A DNA stretch of 64,000 nucleotides from CAYJBH01 sp964368815 (GTDB lineage: Bacteria; Bacillota; Clostridia; Oscillospirales; Ruminococcaceae). A program made the translations under genes and the position numbers. How positions within the stretch are numbered: position 1 is the stretch's first letter; each line of letters starts with the position of its first letter. This document shows positions 19,391-27,258 of the stretch, one piece after another. A model generated the notes under the pieces. That model ran no database searches and had not been told where the DNA came from. It saw only the letters and a list, made by a program, of their open reading frames with translations. Location of the stretch: positions 186,001-250,000 of the forward strand of contig CAYJDA010000001.1 of assembly GCA_964368815.1 (NCBI GenBank), read 5' to 3'.

Positions 19391-19621
19391 ATGGTATTTG
19401 ATAAAATTCGCGAAATAATAAGTGAAGAGTTAGACATTGATGTAAATAAGATAACATCAGATTCAAGTTTAGTAGATGATTTCGATGCAGACTCGCTGGA
19501 TGTCGTTGATATCGTTATGAGTATTGAAGATGAATTTGCAGTTGAGATTCCGGATGATGCTGCAGAAACTTTCAAAACTGTAGGCGATGTTGTTAAATAT
19601 GTAGAAGATAACCTTGGGTAA
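19391..19621 (+). CDS. acpP: acyl carrier protein
   Basis: Small acidic 76-residue carrier of fatty-acyl chains. The phosphopantetheine attachment serine is S35 in the conserved DADSLD motif. The four-helix pattern (FDKIREIISEEL, DSLDVVDIVMSIEDEF, VGDVVKYVEDNL) is standard. A TTG two codons further out overlaps the GGAGG ribosome site; the ATG at 19391 is 6 bases after it. No fab genes are adjacent, and the gene has its own promoter. A short weak hairpin (AGGCA/TGCCT) followed by a T run lies just after the stop and may terminate it. Confidence 0.96.
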   Translation: MVFDKIREIISEELDIDVNKITSDSSLVDDFDADSLDVVDIVMSIEDEFAVEIPDDAAETFKTVGDVVKYVEDNLG

Positions 19622-19664
19622 GGCACAGCATTATGCCTAAATTAGTGTTTTTTTAGAATACGTC

Positions 19665-19693
19665 TTGACATTTTATGCATTTTTGGGTATTAT
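19665..19693 (+). promoter_or_regulatory. sigma-A promoter of the HPr gene
   Basis: TTGACA (19665-19670) and TATTAT (19688-19693) are separated by 17 bases, about 30 bases before the HPr start codon. The short leader contains no obvious structure. Confidence 0.7.
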
Positions 19694-19722
19694 AGTTGTG
19701 CGACAAAAGACTGGAGTAAAAT

Positions 19723-19986
19723 ATGATTATCAAAGAAGTTACTGTAGAAAATCAGGTAGGTCTACACGCTCGTCCGGCAACGTTTTTTATCCAAAAAGCT
19801 AACGAGTTTAAGTCATCTATCTGGGTGGAAAAAGAAGAACGCAGAGTAAATGCAAAGAGTTTACTTGGTGTATTATCTCTCGGAATTGTTGGAGGCACTA
19901 CTATTAGAGTAATTGCCGACGGCCAGGATGAAGTAGAAGCTGTTGAAGGATTAATTAAATTAGTTAATTCTGGTTTTTCCGATTAG
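19723..19986 (+). CDS. ptsH: HPr phosphocarrier protein
   Basis: Phosphocarrier of the PTS and, in Firmicutes, effector of catabolite repression. The 87-residue protein has the active-site histidine H15 in GLHARPA and the regulatory serine S46 in NAKSLLGVLSLG, so both PEP-dependent and HPr-kinase phosphorylation are possible. That makes it a true HPr and not a Crh-type paralogue, which lacks His15. No ptsI follows; uvrC comes next after a few bases. It could equally be named as a general HPr-family protein if another ptsH-ptsI operon exists. Confidence 0.88.
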   Translation: MIIKEVTVENQVGLHARPATFFIQKANEFKSSIWVEKEERRVNAKSLLGVLSLGIVGGTTIRVIADGQDEVEAVEGLIKLVNSGFSD

Positions 19987-20007
19987 TATTTGTTTCGGAA
20001 TTATTTA

Positions 20008-21828
20008 GTGACAAAGGCTGAACTATTAAATAAGGCAAAATCGCTCCCACTTTTACCCGGCGTGTATATCATGAAGGGTAAGGGTGGGTGTGTTATTTAT
20101 GTCGGGAAAGCAAAACAGCTACAAAAACGAGTCTGTCAATATTTTAGAGATACTCCACAGACTGCTAAGATAGAAAAAATGGTTGCCTCTGTAGTGGATT
20201 TTGACACCATTGTGACGGCCAGTGAGTTTGAGGCTCTTGTTTTGGAGTGTAGTCAAATTAAGCTGCACAGTCCTAAATACAACATTTTATTGAAGGACGA
20301 CAAAGGGTATAGCTATATTAGAATTACCAATGAGGATTACCCTCGAATACAGGCTGTATTGCAAAAAGAGGAAGATAATGCACGTTATATTGGGCCCTAT
20401 ACCAGCTCGTTTGCTGTTAGAGAAATGGCTGATACTGCCAACACCGCATTCAAGCTTCCTATCTGTAGCCTGGTATTTCCAAGAGATTTTGGGAAATCGC
20501 GACCATGCCTTAACCACCATATAGGTAGATGCATTGGTTTGTGTAACAATCGTATAAGTAGGTCAGATTATCTTACACTTGTTGAGGGCGCAACCACTTT
20601 AATCACTAAGGGACAAAAAGAGCTTCTTACGATTTTAGAAAATAAAATGTTGGAAGAAGCTGAGGCGCTTAGGTTTGAAAAGGCCGCCGAAATTCGCAAC
20701 CAGATAGATGCAATCCGCAGAATGAATAAAGGGCAGCGGGTAACTTTATCCGGCAAGGTCGAACAGGATGTAATATCTGCTGTTTTTTATTCCGGACGTG
20801 CCGCCGTGGCGGTTTTGCGTTTTAGGGGCGGCAGATTATATGATAAAAAAGAGTTTGTTTTTGAAGATCCCGACAGCGCTGCGCTTCGTGAAGAATTTCT
20901 GTTGCAATATTACGGCGGAGAACTTCCAATTCCAAAGCGAATTATTATTGATGAAGATTTTGCAGGAAGAGAACTTATCGAACAACTTGTTTGCGAAATA
21001 AAGGGCGCAAAGGTTGAAATTATAGTTCCTCAAAAAGGCGACCTGAAATCATTAGTGGAAATGGCTCGTGTAAATGCTTCTGAAAGATTAACGCGAGATT
21101 CCGGCCGAACGGGACGCCTTGATCGATTGCTTGATAATCTTTCAAAGCTCTTGTCGCTTCCCGCGCCTCCCCATCGTATAGAAGCATTTGATATCAGCAA
21201 CTGGGGAGAAGGAAGCTCGGTTGCGGGTATGGTTGTTTTTGAGGGAGCAAAACCCTATAAGTCAGGCTACCGACGTTTTGCTATGAAAACAGTTGCCGGC
21301 ACAGATGACTATGCCTCCATCAACGAGGTAATGACAAGGAGAATTGATAACTACACCAGAAAAACCGATGTTGAATTTTCAAAGCTTCCAGACCTTGTCT
21401 TTTTAGATGGTGGATTAGGACAACTAAATTCGGCAAGAAAAGCATCTATCGGCACCGATTTTGAGTTTGTTCCTTTTTATGGCATGGTTAAGGATAACCG
21501 ACATCGCACCAGAGGACTCATCTGTGAGGATGGTGAAATAGCGCTTTCACCCCACAAAGAAATTTTTAGTTTTATAACAAAAATTCAGGATGAAACGCAT
21601 CGTTTTGCTATTTCATACGAAAGAAAAAGAGCAAAAACAAAAAGCTATTCAAGCAATCTTGTAGGTATAGTTGGCGTTGGTCCTGCTACTCAAAAAAAGT
21701 TGTTTGCCACTTTTAAAACTATTTCTAAAATCAGAAATGCAACCGAAGCAGAGCTCGTAGCCGCAGGAATTTCCGAAAAGGTTGCCAAAAATATAGTTAT
21801 TCACTTTAGTGATAGCAAAGTAAAATAA
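20008..21828 (+). CDS. uvrC: excinuclease ABC subunit C
   Basis: Dual-incision nuclease of nucleotide excision repair, acting with UvrAB on damaged DNA. Domains in order are GIY-YIG nuclease (LLPGVYIMK, VIYVGKAKQL), UVR domain in the region KMLEEAEALRFEKAAEIRNQID, the RNase H-like endonuclease core (EAFDISNWGEGSSVAGMVVF, LVFLDGGLGQL) and C-terminal helix-hairpin-helix repeats (GVGPATQKKL). Total about 606 residues, as usual. The longest frame opens at TTG 19990 without a ribosome site; GTG 20008 has CGGAA 8 bases upstream and was preferred. It probably shares the HPr transcript. Confidence 0.95.
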   Translation: MTKAELLNKAKSLPLLPGVYIMKGKGGCVIYVGKAKQLQKRVCQYFRDTPQTAKIEKMVASVVDFDTIVTASEFEALVLECSQIKLHSPKYNILLKDDKGYSYIRITNEDYPRIQAVLQKEEDNARYIGPYTSSFAVREMADTANTAFKLPICSLVFPRDFGKSRPCLNHHIGRCIGLCNNRISRSDYLTLVEGATTLITKGQKELLTILENKMLEEAEALRFEKAAEIRNQIDAIRRMNKGQRVTLSGKVEQDVISAVFYSGRAAVAVLRFRGGRLYDKKEFVFEDPDSAALREEFLLQYYGGELPIPKRIIIDEDFAGRELIEQLVCEIKGAKVEIIVPQKGDLKSLVEMARVNASERLTRDSGRTGRLDRLLDNLSKLLSLPAPPHRIEAFDISNWGEGSSVAGMVVFEGAKPYKSGYRRFAMKTVAGTDDYASINEVMTRRIDNYTRKTDVEFSKLPDLVFLDGGLGQLNSARKASIGTDFEFVPFYGMVKDNRHRTRGLICEDGEIALSPHKEIFSFITKIQDETHRFAISYERKRAKTKSYSSNLVGIVGVGPATQKKLFATFKTISKIRNATEAELVAAGISEKVAKNIVIHFSDSKVK

Positions 21829-21881
21829 TCATCGTACATTTCCCCATCATAGTATATCCTGTAGGCTTGCTATATGGGGGA

Positions 21882-22790
21882 TTATTTTCCCCCTTTACCG
21901 GCGGTAAGTGCAACCCATCCGTTTTCACGACTTATGTTTTGCACAGCAAGACCGTGCTCGGAAAGGGCGGCGATGACCTCGTCGGCTCGCTCCTCGATTA
22001 TTCCGCTCGAAATAAAAACTCCTTTAGCTGTAAGCAATGGAATAATACTCGGAGCGAGTGTGATTATCGCAGATGCGACTATATTAGCGCACACGACCTC
22101 AAAGCTGCCCTCCACCGAATCAGCAAGATTTCCACATCTAATGTCTATCAGATCAATTTCATTATTTAGTTTTGCGTTATTTTTTGCAACATCAACAGCA
22201 ACCTTGTCGATATCAATTGCAACCACCTTTTTAGCGCCTAATTTAGCCGCTGCAATTCCAAGAATGCCGCTTCCACATCCAATATCAAGTACTGCGTCCC
22301 CATTTTGTACGTGATTTGAAAGCAGTTCAAGACACAAAGAGGTAGTTTCGTGTCCACCATGACCAAATGCCATGCCCGGATCAAGTAATATTTTAATTTT
22401 GTCGGTCTCTATATCTTCCCACTCAGGCACAATCGCAAAGGGACCAATAAATAATGGATGATAATATTCTCTCCAGCTATTGGCAAAATCCTCTTCCTTA
22501 ACAATATCGATGATTAGGCTATAAGTTATTCCTGCTTCATCAAGATGAAGTTTAACATTTTCTACTGCTACATCCTCACCCATCGGAGTATAACAGTGCA
22601 TCACAACCTCATCCCTATTTCTATCTAACAGCTCCTTCTCTATTAAGTCGCAATGGGCTATCACCGGAACCTGCTGTTCTAAATCGGAATAATCCTCAAT
22701 GTAAATTCCTCCGATATATAGCAAAGCTATGCCTTCGGCTATTTCAGCATCCTTTTGAGAAAGCACAAATTTCCACTCTCTGTATTGCAT
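21882..22790 (-). CDS. prmA: ribosomal protein L11 methyltransferase
   Basis: SAM-dependent enzyme that trimethylates ribosomal protein L11. The SAM-binding motif I is VLDIGCGSGILGIAAAKLG and the NIVAS motif appears as ANIVASAI. The N-terminal L11-binding domain fills about the first 110 residues. With ATG 22790 the protein has 302 residues, normal for the family; a TTG nine codons upstream opens a longer frame but carries the purine-rich ribosome site inside it. In many Firmicutes prmA follows dnaJ; that context is absent here. It converges with uvrC. Confidence 0.9.
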   Translation of the reverse strand: MQYREWKFVLSQKDAEIAEGIALLYIGGIYIEDYSDLEQQVPVIAHCDLIEKELLDRNRDEVVMHCYTPMGEDVAVENVKLHLDEAGITYSLIIDIVKEEDFANSWREYYHPLFIGPFAIVPEWEDIETDKIKILLDPGMAFGHGGHETTSLCLELLSNHVQNGDAVLDIGCGSGILGIAAAKLGAKKVVAIDIDKVAVDVAKNNAKLNNEIDLIDIRCGNLADSVEGSFEVVCANIVASAIITLAPSIIPLLTAKGVFISSGIIEERADEVIAALSEHGLAVQNISRENGWVALTAGKGGK

Positions 22791-22910
22791 ATAATTTTCC
22801 CATTTCCTTTCTACCAATGATTATTAATACATTTTAGTATAGCATATTTTTAAATATCATGCTATACTTTTAATATTATGATAGCTATAAATTAGTTAAC
22901 AGGTGAAAAC

Positions 22911-24041
22911 ATGATTTATCTCGACAATGCCGCTACAACACCGGTAGGTGATGAAATAATAACTCTTATCACACAAATATTAAAAAAGCATTATGCCAAT
23001 CCTTCTGCCGTCTACCTTGCCGGAATGGAAAGTGAGGAAATTATTGATTCAGCTCGCAGAAATGTTGCAACAACTCTTTCGGTGAAACCCTCTCGAATAT
23101 TTTTCACTTCAGGGGGAACGGAATCAAATAATATTGGTCTATCCGGCCTTTATTATGCTAGACGTGGTTGGGCAAGCAATATAGTGGTTTCTGGGTATGA
23201 GCATCCCTCGGTTTCTGCTTGTCTTGAACATCTCTCAATGTTGTTTAATGTGGAGATAAGAAAGATAATGCCTTCAATTGATGGAAGCATTGACCCGGAA
23301 AAACTATTAGATGCAGTTGATGATAAAACTGCTATAGTGACAACTATGCAGGTAAATAATGAAACCGGTGCGATATTTGATCTGGCAACGCTTTCTAACA
23401 GTATTAAAAAGAAAAATAGTCGAACGGCTGTGTTTTGTGATGGCATACAAGGTTTCTTGAAGATAGACAACCCACTAATCGGCAGAATGATCGACGGATT
23501 TTCTATGTCCGGGCACAAGCTTGGCGCACCAAAAGGGGTGGGGGCATTATATCTAAAAGAAGGAATAAATTATGAAGCAGCTGTAAATGGTGGCGGCCAG
23601 GAAAGCGGTATTCGCTCCGGAACAGAAAACATTGCCTATATAGCCGCTTTTGGAGAGATATGTAAAAAACAAAAAGCTACTGTTAGTGAGCGTTATAAAA
23701 ACATATCCGAGCTACGACGCATATTTCTTCAAGGATTATCCGGCCTTAACTATCACGTAAATAGCCCTGAAAATAGCTCACCCTATATTCTTAACGTCTC
23801 TTTTATAGGTACAAAAAGTGCTGTTTTGCAACGTGCATTAGACGAAATGGGAATAATGATTTCGTCGGGTTCTTCCTGCAGTAGGGGCGGTCGGAGTAAA
23901 ACGTTAACGGCAATGTCTTTACCGTTAGAGAGGGTTGACTCTGCAATTCGAATAAGTTTCTCTTCAAATAACACTGCGCAACAATGCAAAACGGCCACCG
24001 AATCAATCAGGGCCGCTTTGGATAGAATTATTAAAGTTTAA
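22911..24041 (+). CDS. cysteine desulfurase, NifS/IscS family
   Basis: PLP enzyme that takes sulfur from cysteine as a persulfide for Fe-S clusters or tRNA thiolation. The N-terminal LDNAATTP, H98 above the cofactor, the PLP lysine K203 in SGHKLGAPKG and the persulfide cysteine C323 in SSGSSCSRGG are all visible. Length 376 is normal. No scaffold gene (iscU/nifU) or thiI lies beside it, so the sulfur acceptor cannot be assigned. Its 3' end overlaps the convergent DUF2156 gene by 11 bases. Confidence 0.92.
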   Translation: MIYLDNAATTPVGDEIITLITQILKKHYANPSAVYLAGMESEEIIDSARRNVATTLSVKPSRIFFTSGGTESNNIGLSGLYYARRGWASNIVVSGYEHPSVSACLEHLSMLFNVEIRKIMPSIDGSIDPEKLLDAVDDKTAIVTTMQVNNETGAIFDLATLSNSIKKKNSRTAVFCDGIQGFLKIDNPLIGRMIDGFSMSGHKLGAPKGVGALYLKEGINYEAAVNGGGQESGIRSGTENIAYIAAFGEICKKQKATVSERYKNISELRRIFLQGLSGLNYHVNSPENSSPYILNVSFIGTKSAVLQRALDEMGIMISSGSSCSRGGRSKTLTAMSLPLERVDSAIRISFSSNNTAQQCKTATESIRAALDRIIKV

Positions 24042-24918
24042 TTGTACAAAAATATTTATCAATCAATTTTACCGGATGATAGGACATTTTTGAAGTTCTA
24101 AGACCGGGGTCATCGGAATCATCTTCACGATTGATAAAATTAACTCCTTCGGTAGCAAATTCACGTGCAAAACTTCTAACAATAAAGGGATAACTGCCGT
24201 GGTAACTCATGTCTGCTTTTTCGACATGAACAAATAGGGTATCTGATATAACCTCACCCACTGCAAAGGAAATTATTTTATCCCCAACCGTAACCATTAG
24301 CCCACATAGCCCGAGCTTAGTAAAATTCTCTAGCAATGTTAAAGCCGCTTTATACTCAGAAACAAAGGATTCAGGCTTGTCTCTTTTATCGTTGTTAGTA
24401 AATTCATGAAGAAACTCTATAACTCGTGGAAGATTTTCATCATTTATTCTATGCAGGTCGTGATTTGGATTTTCTTTTAAAAACCGATTAATATGATTGC
24501 GCTGGCCACCGTATTTTCTTCCTGCCAATTCTTTTATATCGGAAGAATTATATACATAGTCGCTCCATTTTCTTCTAAAGTTTAACTCTGCATCCGGAAA
24601 TAGCGCCTTTACGTTATCGATTTCATTTTGAGGAATACATATAAGTGTTATTGCATCAGAGCAATCCGGAAAGCTCTCTTTAAATATTTCAAGACCCTTT
24701 CTTGTTGATACACCTATAGGAAGCAAAAACTCGCATCCGGTTTCATGTTTTACCGACATAAATGCACAGTCACCATAAAAGGCTACCCTACTTTTTAAAT
24801 TTTCATTCCACATGAAAAGGGTTCCACAGGAGTACTCGCAAGCACCAAATGGAGTTCGTTCAAGGTATGGTTTTAGCTTAGCCGCTTTATTCGCATCTAA
24901 TGGTTCAAATGTTAACAT
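24031..24918 (-). CDS. DUF2156 / phosphatidylglycerol lysyltransferase C-terminal-like protein
   Basis: A soluble 295-residue protein of the GNAT-like double-acyltransferase fold found as DUF2156 and as the C-terminal domain of MprF. Features are the early FEPLDANKAAKLKPYL, the central RKWSDYVYNSSDIKELAGRK, GGQRNHINRF and the late FVHVEKADMSYHGSYPFI and FINREDDSDDPGLRTSK segments. No membrane domain is present, so it is not MprF itself; the acyl donor and acceptor are unknown. The start at 24918 follows AGAGG by 4 bases; a longer frame to 24948 would run into the spo0A terminator hairpin. Confidence 0.78.
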   Translation of the reverse strand: MLTFEPLDANKAAKLKPYLERTPFGACEYSCGTLFMWNENLKSRVAFYGDCAFMSVKHETGCEFLLPIGVSTRKGLEIFKESFPDCSDAITLICIPQNEIDNVKALFPDAELNFRRKWSDYVYNSSDIKELAGRKYGGQRNHINRFLKENPNHDLHRINDENLPRVIEFLHEFTNNDKRDKPESFVSEYKAALTLLENFTKLGLCGLMVTVGDKIISFAVGEVISDTLFVHVEKADMSYHGSYPFIVRSFAREFATEGVNFINREDDSDDPGLRTSKMSYHPVKLIDKYFCTIKL

Positions 24919-24927
24919 ATTACCTCT

Positions 24928-24972
24928 AAAAAAATAACGCAACACCACCGACCCACAGTCTGTGGTGTTGCG
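24928..24972 (-). terminator. intrinsic terminator of spo0A
   Basis: A perfect 11-base-pair stem (CGCAACACCAC, plus 24938-24948, with 24962-24972) is followed on the minus strand by TTATTTTTTT. It lies 70 bases after the spo0A stop and just before the DUF2156 start. Confidence 0.85.
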
Positions 24973-25041
24973 ACCTTAGAAAATTATACACCCTATACAA
25001 TTGCTTGTCAATAACATAAGAACAATTGTCTAATACTGTTA

Positions 25042-25812
25042 TTAGACTACTGCTACCATGTGCTTTTTGTGTAGTCTCATTTTATCAGCCAACATTGCAA
25101 TAAATTCTGAATTAGTTGGCTTGCCCCTCAAATTGTGAATTGTATATCCAAAGTAGCTGTTGAGAAGTTCTACATCTCCCCTGTCCCATGCTATCTCTAT
25201 TGCATGTCTTATTGCGCGTTCAACCCGTGATGCCGTGGTATTGTTTTTCTTTCCTATAGAAGGGTACAGCTGCTTTGTTACACATCCGATAAGCTCTTGA
25301 TCTTCCGTTACCATCAAAATTGCTTCCCTTAAAAACTGATATCCTCTGATATGTGCAGGAACACCAATCTGATGCAGCATATCGGTAACCATCTGTTCAT
25401 CGCTAACTTCTTTTACTACATCAAACATACGTAAAGATTTTTGCCGCATTGGACTTTTAATTCGCTCAACCAAATTTTCGGGACTAATTGGCTTTAGAAA
25501 ATAATAAGCAAAACCGGCGTTCATAATTTCACGCTCTGCCGCCTCGTTGGTAAAGGTACCGGTCACATAAAATGTTACCTGCTTTTGTGACATTTTTTCA
25601 TAATTTTGCTTTACCGAAATTGCATCCAACTCACTCATAAATGCATCAATCACTGCTACATCGTAGTTCCCCTCACACAGTCGATCTAAAACATTTTTGC
25701 CATTCTTATCGCACAATGTTACATCAATACCTTCTCTTTTTAGAATGTTTGCACACGGTGCACTAAGTTCGGTTCCGGGGTTTGTCATTAACATTTTAAT
25801 TTTCTGTTCCAT
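25042..25812 (-). CDS. spo0A: Spo0A, sporulation response regulator with altered acidic pocket
   Basis: Master regulator of sporulation entry; phosphorylated at the receiver aspartate, it dimerises and binds 0A boxes. The 256-residue protein aligns without gaps to the usual positions: phosphoacceptor D56 (DVAVID), T84 and K107 (FLKP) are kept. The C-terminal DNA-binding domain is strongly conserved, with GVPAHIRGYQFLREAI, SRVERAIRHAIEIAW and KPTNSEFIAMLADK. The metal-binding acidic pair expected at residues 10-11 is Thr-Asn here (MLMTNPG). The ATG at 25812 has GGAG 9 bases upstream; a GTG five codons out overlaps that site. spoIVB, the usual neighbour, is absent. Tandem 0A boxes precede its promoter. 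Confidence 0.92.
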   Translation of the reverse strand: MEQKIKMLMTNPGTELSAPCANILKREGIDVTLCDKNGKNVLDRLCEGNYDVAVIDAFMSELDAISVKQNYEKMSQKQVTFYVTGTFTNEAAEREIMNAGFAYYFLKPISPENLVERIKSPMRQKSLRMFDVVKEVSDEQMVTDMLHQIGVPAHIRGYQFLREAILMVTEDQELIGCVTKQLYPSIGKKNNTTASRVERAIRHAIEIAWDRGDVELLNSYFGYTIHNLRGKPTNSEFIAMLADKMRLHKKHMVAVV

Positions 25813-25882
25813 TTTGCATTTCTCCACAATATTTTCGATTATCAGCTACCCCATATACTACATATTGTTAGCTGTTATCGAT

Positions 25883-25911
25883 ATATTACCATAATTTTCC
25901 AGTTAATGCAA
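25883..25911 (-). promoter_or_regulatory. spo0A promoter
   Basis: Minus strand TTGCAT (plus 25906-25911) and TAATAT (plus 25883-25888) are 17 bases apart, giving a leader of about 60 bases before spo0A. A T-rich direct repeat of TTTTCCATTA (plus strand, about 25927-25949) and two 0A boxes lie directly upstream. Confidence 0.6.
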
Positions 25912-25952
25912 TAGTAAAATTGAAATTTTTCCATTATTTTCCATTATTTTAT

Positions 25953-25972
25953 TTCGACATTATTTTTCGACA
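25953..25972 (-). promoter_or_regulatory. tandem 0A boxes upstream of spo0A
   Basis: Two exact TGTCGAA heptamers on the minus strand (plus 25953-25959 and 25966-25972), both in the same orientation, 13 bases start to start. They match the Spo0A~P consensus TGNCGAA and lie about 45-65 bases upstream of the -35 element, suggesting autoregulation. Confidence 0.6.
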
Positions 25973-25996
25973 AAAAACAAATAAAACATTACAGAG

Positions 25997-26040
25997 CCGA
26001 CCACCAATTATTAGTCTTTAACTAATCTCTCGGTGGTCGG
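25997..26040 (-). terminator. terminator-like hairpin after galE
   Basis: Outer stem CCGACCACC (25997-26005) with GGTGGTCGG (26032-26040), and an inner stem ATTAGT/ACTAAT. On the minus strand T-rich DNA follows (TGTAATGTTTTATTTGTTTTTTG). It lies about 30 bases after the galE stop and separates galE from spo0A's control region. Confidence 0.7.
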
Positions 26041-26069
26041 TTCTATGGATTATTATTTTGTTTCTTTCG

Positions 26070-27086
26070 TTACCCCTTATATCCGTTTGGGTTGTTGCTC
26101 TGCCATCTCCAGCTGTCGGCACACATTTCTTCAATTCCAAACGTTGCTTGCCATCCAAGCTCTTCCTTAGCTTTTTTTGTATCTGCATAGCAACTTGCAA
26201 TATCTCCCGGACGACGTGGCATAATTTTATAAGAAACTGTTTTTCCACTTGCCTTTTCGTACGCCGCAACCACCTCAAGTACAGAATATCCGTTTCCTGT
26301 TCCAAGGTTGCAAAAGAATACCCCGTCATGGTTATCAAGTTTTTTAAGAGCTGCTATATGCCCCAACGCAAGGTCTACAACATGAATATAATCTCTAACC
26401 CCGGTGCCGTCTATTGTATCGTAATCATTACCAAAAACTGATAGCTGTTCAAGGCGTCCTACCGCAACCTGTGCGATATAAGGTACAAGATTGTTTGGAA
26501 TATCGGAAGGATCCTCCCCTATTCTACCACTCTTATGTGCTCCTATCGGGTTAAAATATCTCAACAAGGCTACCTTTAGGTTTTCATCTGCAACGCATGC
26601 GTCCCTTAGCATCTGTTCTATCATCAACTTTGTCTGTCCATATGGGTTTGTTGCCGAAAGTGGAAAATCCTCAGTAATTGGCACTGTTGCCGGATTTCCA
26701 TAAACTGTTGCCGAAGAGGAAAAAACAAACTTATTAACCTTGAACTTTTTCATTACATCCAACAAATTAAGGGTAGACATAATATTGTTAGTATAGTATT
26801 CTACAGGCTTTTTAACACTCTCTCCAACCGCTTTATAGGCGGCAAAATGAATAACAGAATCTATCGACGGATAATTACTAAAAAGTTTATTCACTGCGTT
26901 AATATCTGTCAAATCACAGTTTACAAAATCAAATTCTTTTCCGGTTAGCTCCTTAATTCTTTCAATAACCTCATCACAGGAATTGTAAAGATTATCAGCC
27001 ACTACAATTTCATAGCCTGCATTAAGAAGCTCAACCGAGGTGTGACTTCCAATGTATCCGGCTCCACCGGCAACTAAAACAGCCAA
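26070..27086 (-). CDS. galE: UDP-glucose 4-epimerase
   Basis: Interconverts UDP-glucose and UDP-galactose with bound NAD. The 338-residue protein has the Rossmann start VAGGAGYIGSH, the catalytic serine segment SSSATVYG and YxxxK in NPYGQTKLM, and the ADNLYNS acidic turn. Length is standard. The start is TTG at 27086 with GGAGG 6 bases upstream; no ATG is suitably placed. It is transcribed alone, divergent from the ROK-like kinase, with a terminator-like hairpin behind it. It could supply sugar nucleotides for surface polymers or serve galactose use; no galK/galT is next to it. Confidence 0.94.
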   Translation of the reverse strand: MAVLVAGGAGYIGSHTSVELLNAGYEIVVADNLYNSCDEVIERIKELTGKEFDFVNCDLTDINAVNKLFSNYPSIDSVIHFAAYKAVGESVKKPVEYYTNNIMSTLNLLDVMKKFKVNKFVFSSSATVYGNPATVPITEDFPLSATNPYGQTKLMIEQMLRDACVADENLKVALLRYFNPIGAHKSGRIGEDPSDIPNNLVPYIAQVAVGRLEQLSVFGNDYDTIDGTGVRDYIHVVDLALGHIAALKKLDNHDGVFFCNLGTGNGYSVLEVVAAYEKASGKTVSYKIMPRRPGDIASCYADTKKAKEELGWQATFGIEEMCADSWRWQSNNPNGYKG

Positions 27087-27118
27087 AATATACCTCCAAT
27101 TATTATTATTGTAACAAT

Positions 27119-27148
27119 ATTATATCATAGCTGTTCCGACACTGTCAA
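27119..27148 (-). promoter_or_regulatory. galE promoter
   Basis: Minus strand TTGACA (plus 27143-27148) and TATAAT (plus 27119-27124), 18 bases apart, both perfect hexamers, about 32 bases from the TTG start codon. Confidence 0.75.
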
Positions 27149-27189
27149 CATTGATAACTACCGTTGTCTGTATCAGTTTTATTTTTTAC

Positions 27190-27218
27190 TTTACAAAGCT
27201 GTTTAATTGATGTATAGT
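27190..27218 (+). promoter_or_regulatory. promoter of the ROK-like gene
   Basis: TTTACA (27190-27195) and TATAGT (27213-27218) separated by 17 bases, 40 bases before the start codon and divergent from the galE promoter. Confidence 0.55.
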
Positions 27219-27258
27219 AAGATTAAGTACAAGTTGTAGGATAAAAAGGAGTTACTTT

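Noticed and set aside
21876..21893. GGGGGA/TCCCCC hairpin at the uvrC-prmA junction as a terminator
   Set aside because: No T run follows on either strand, and the prmA stop codon lies in the loop; likely incidental.
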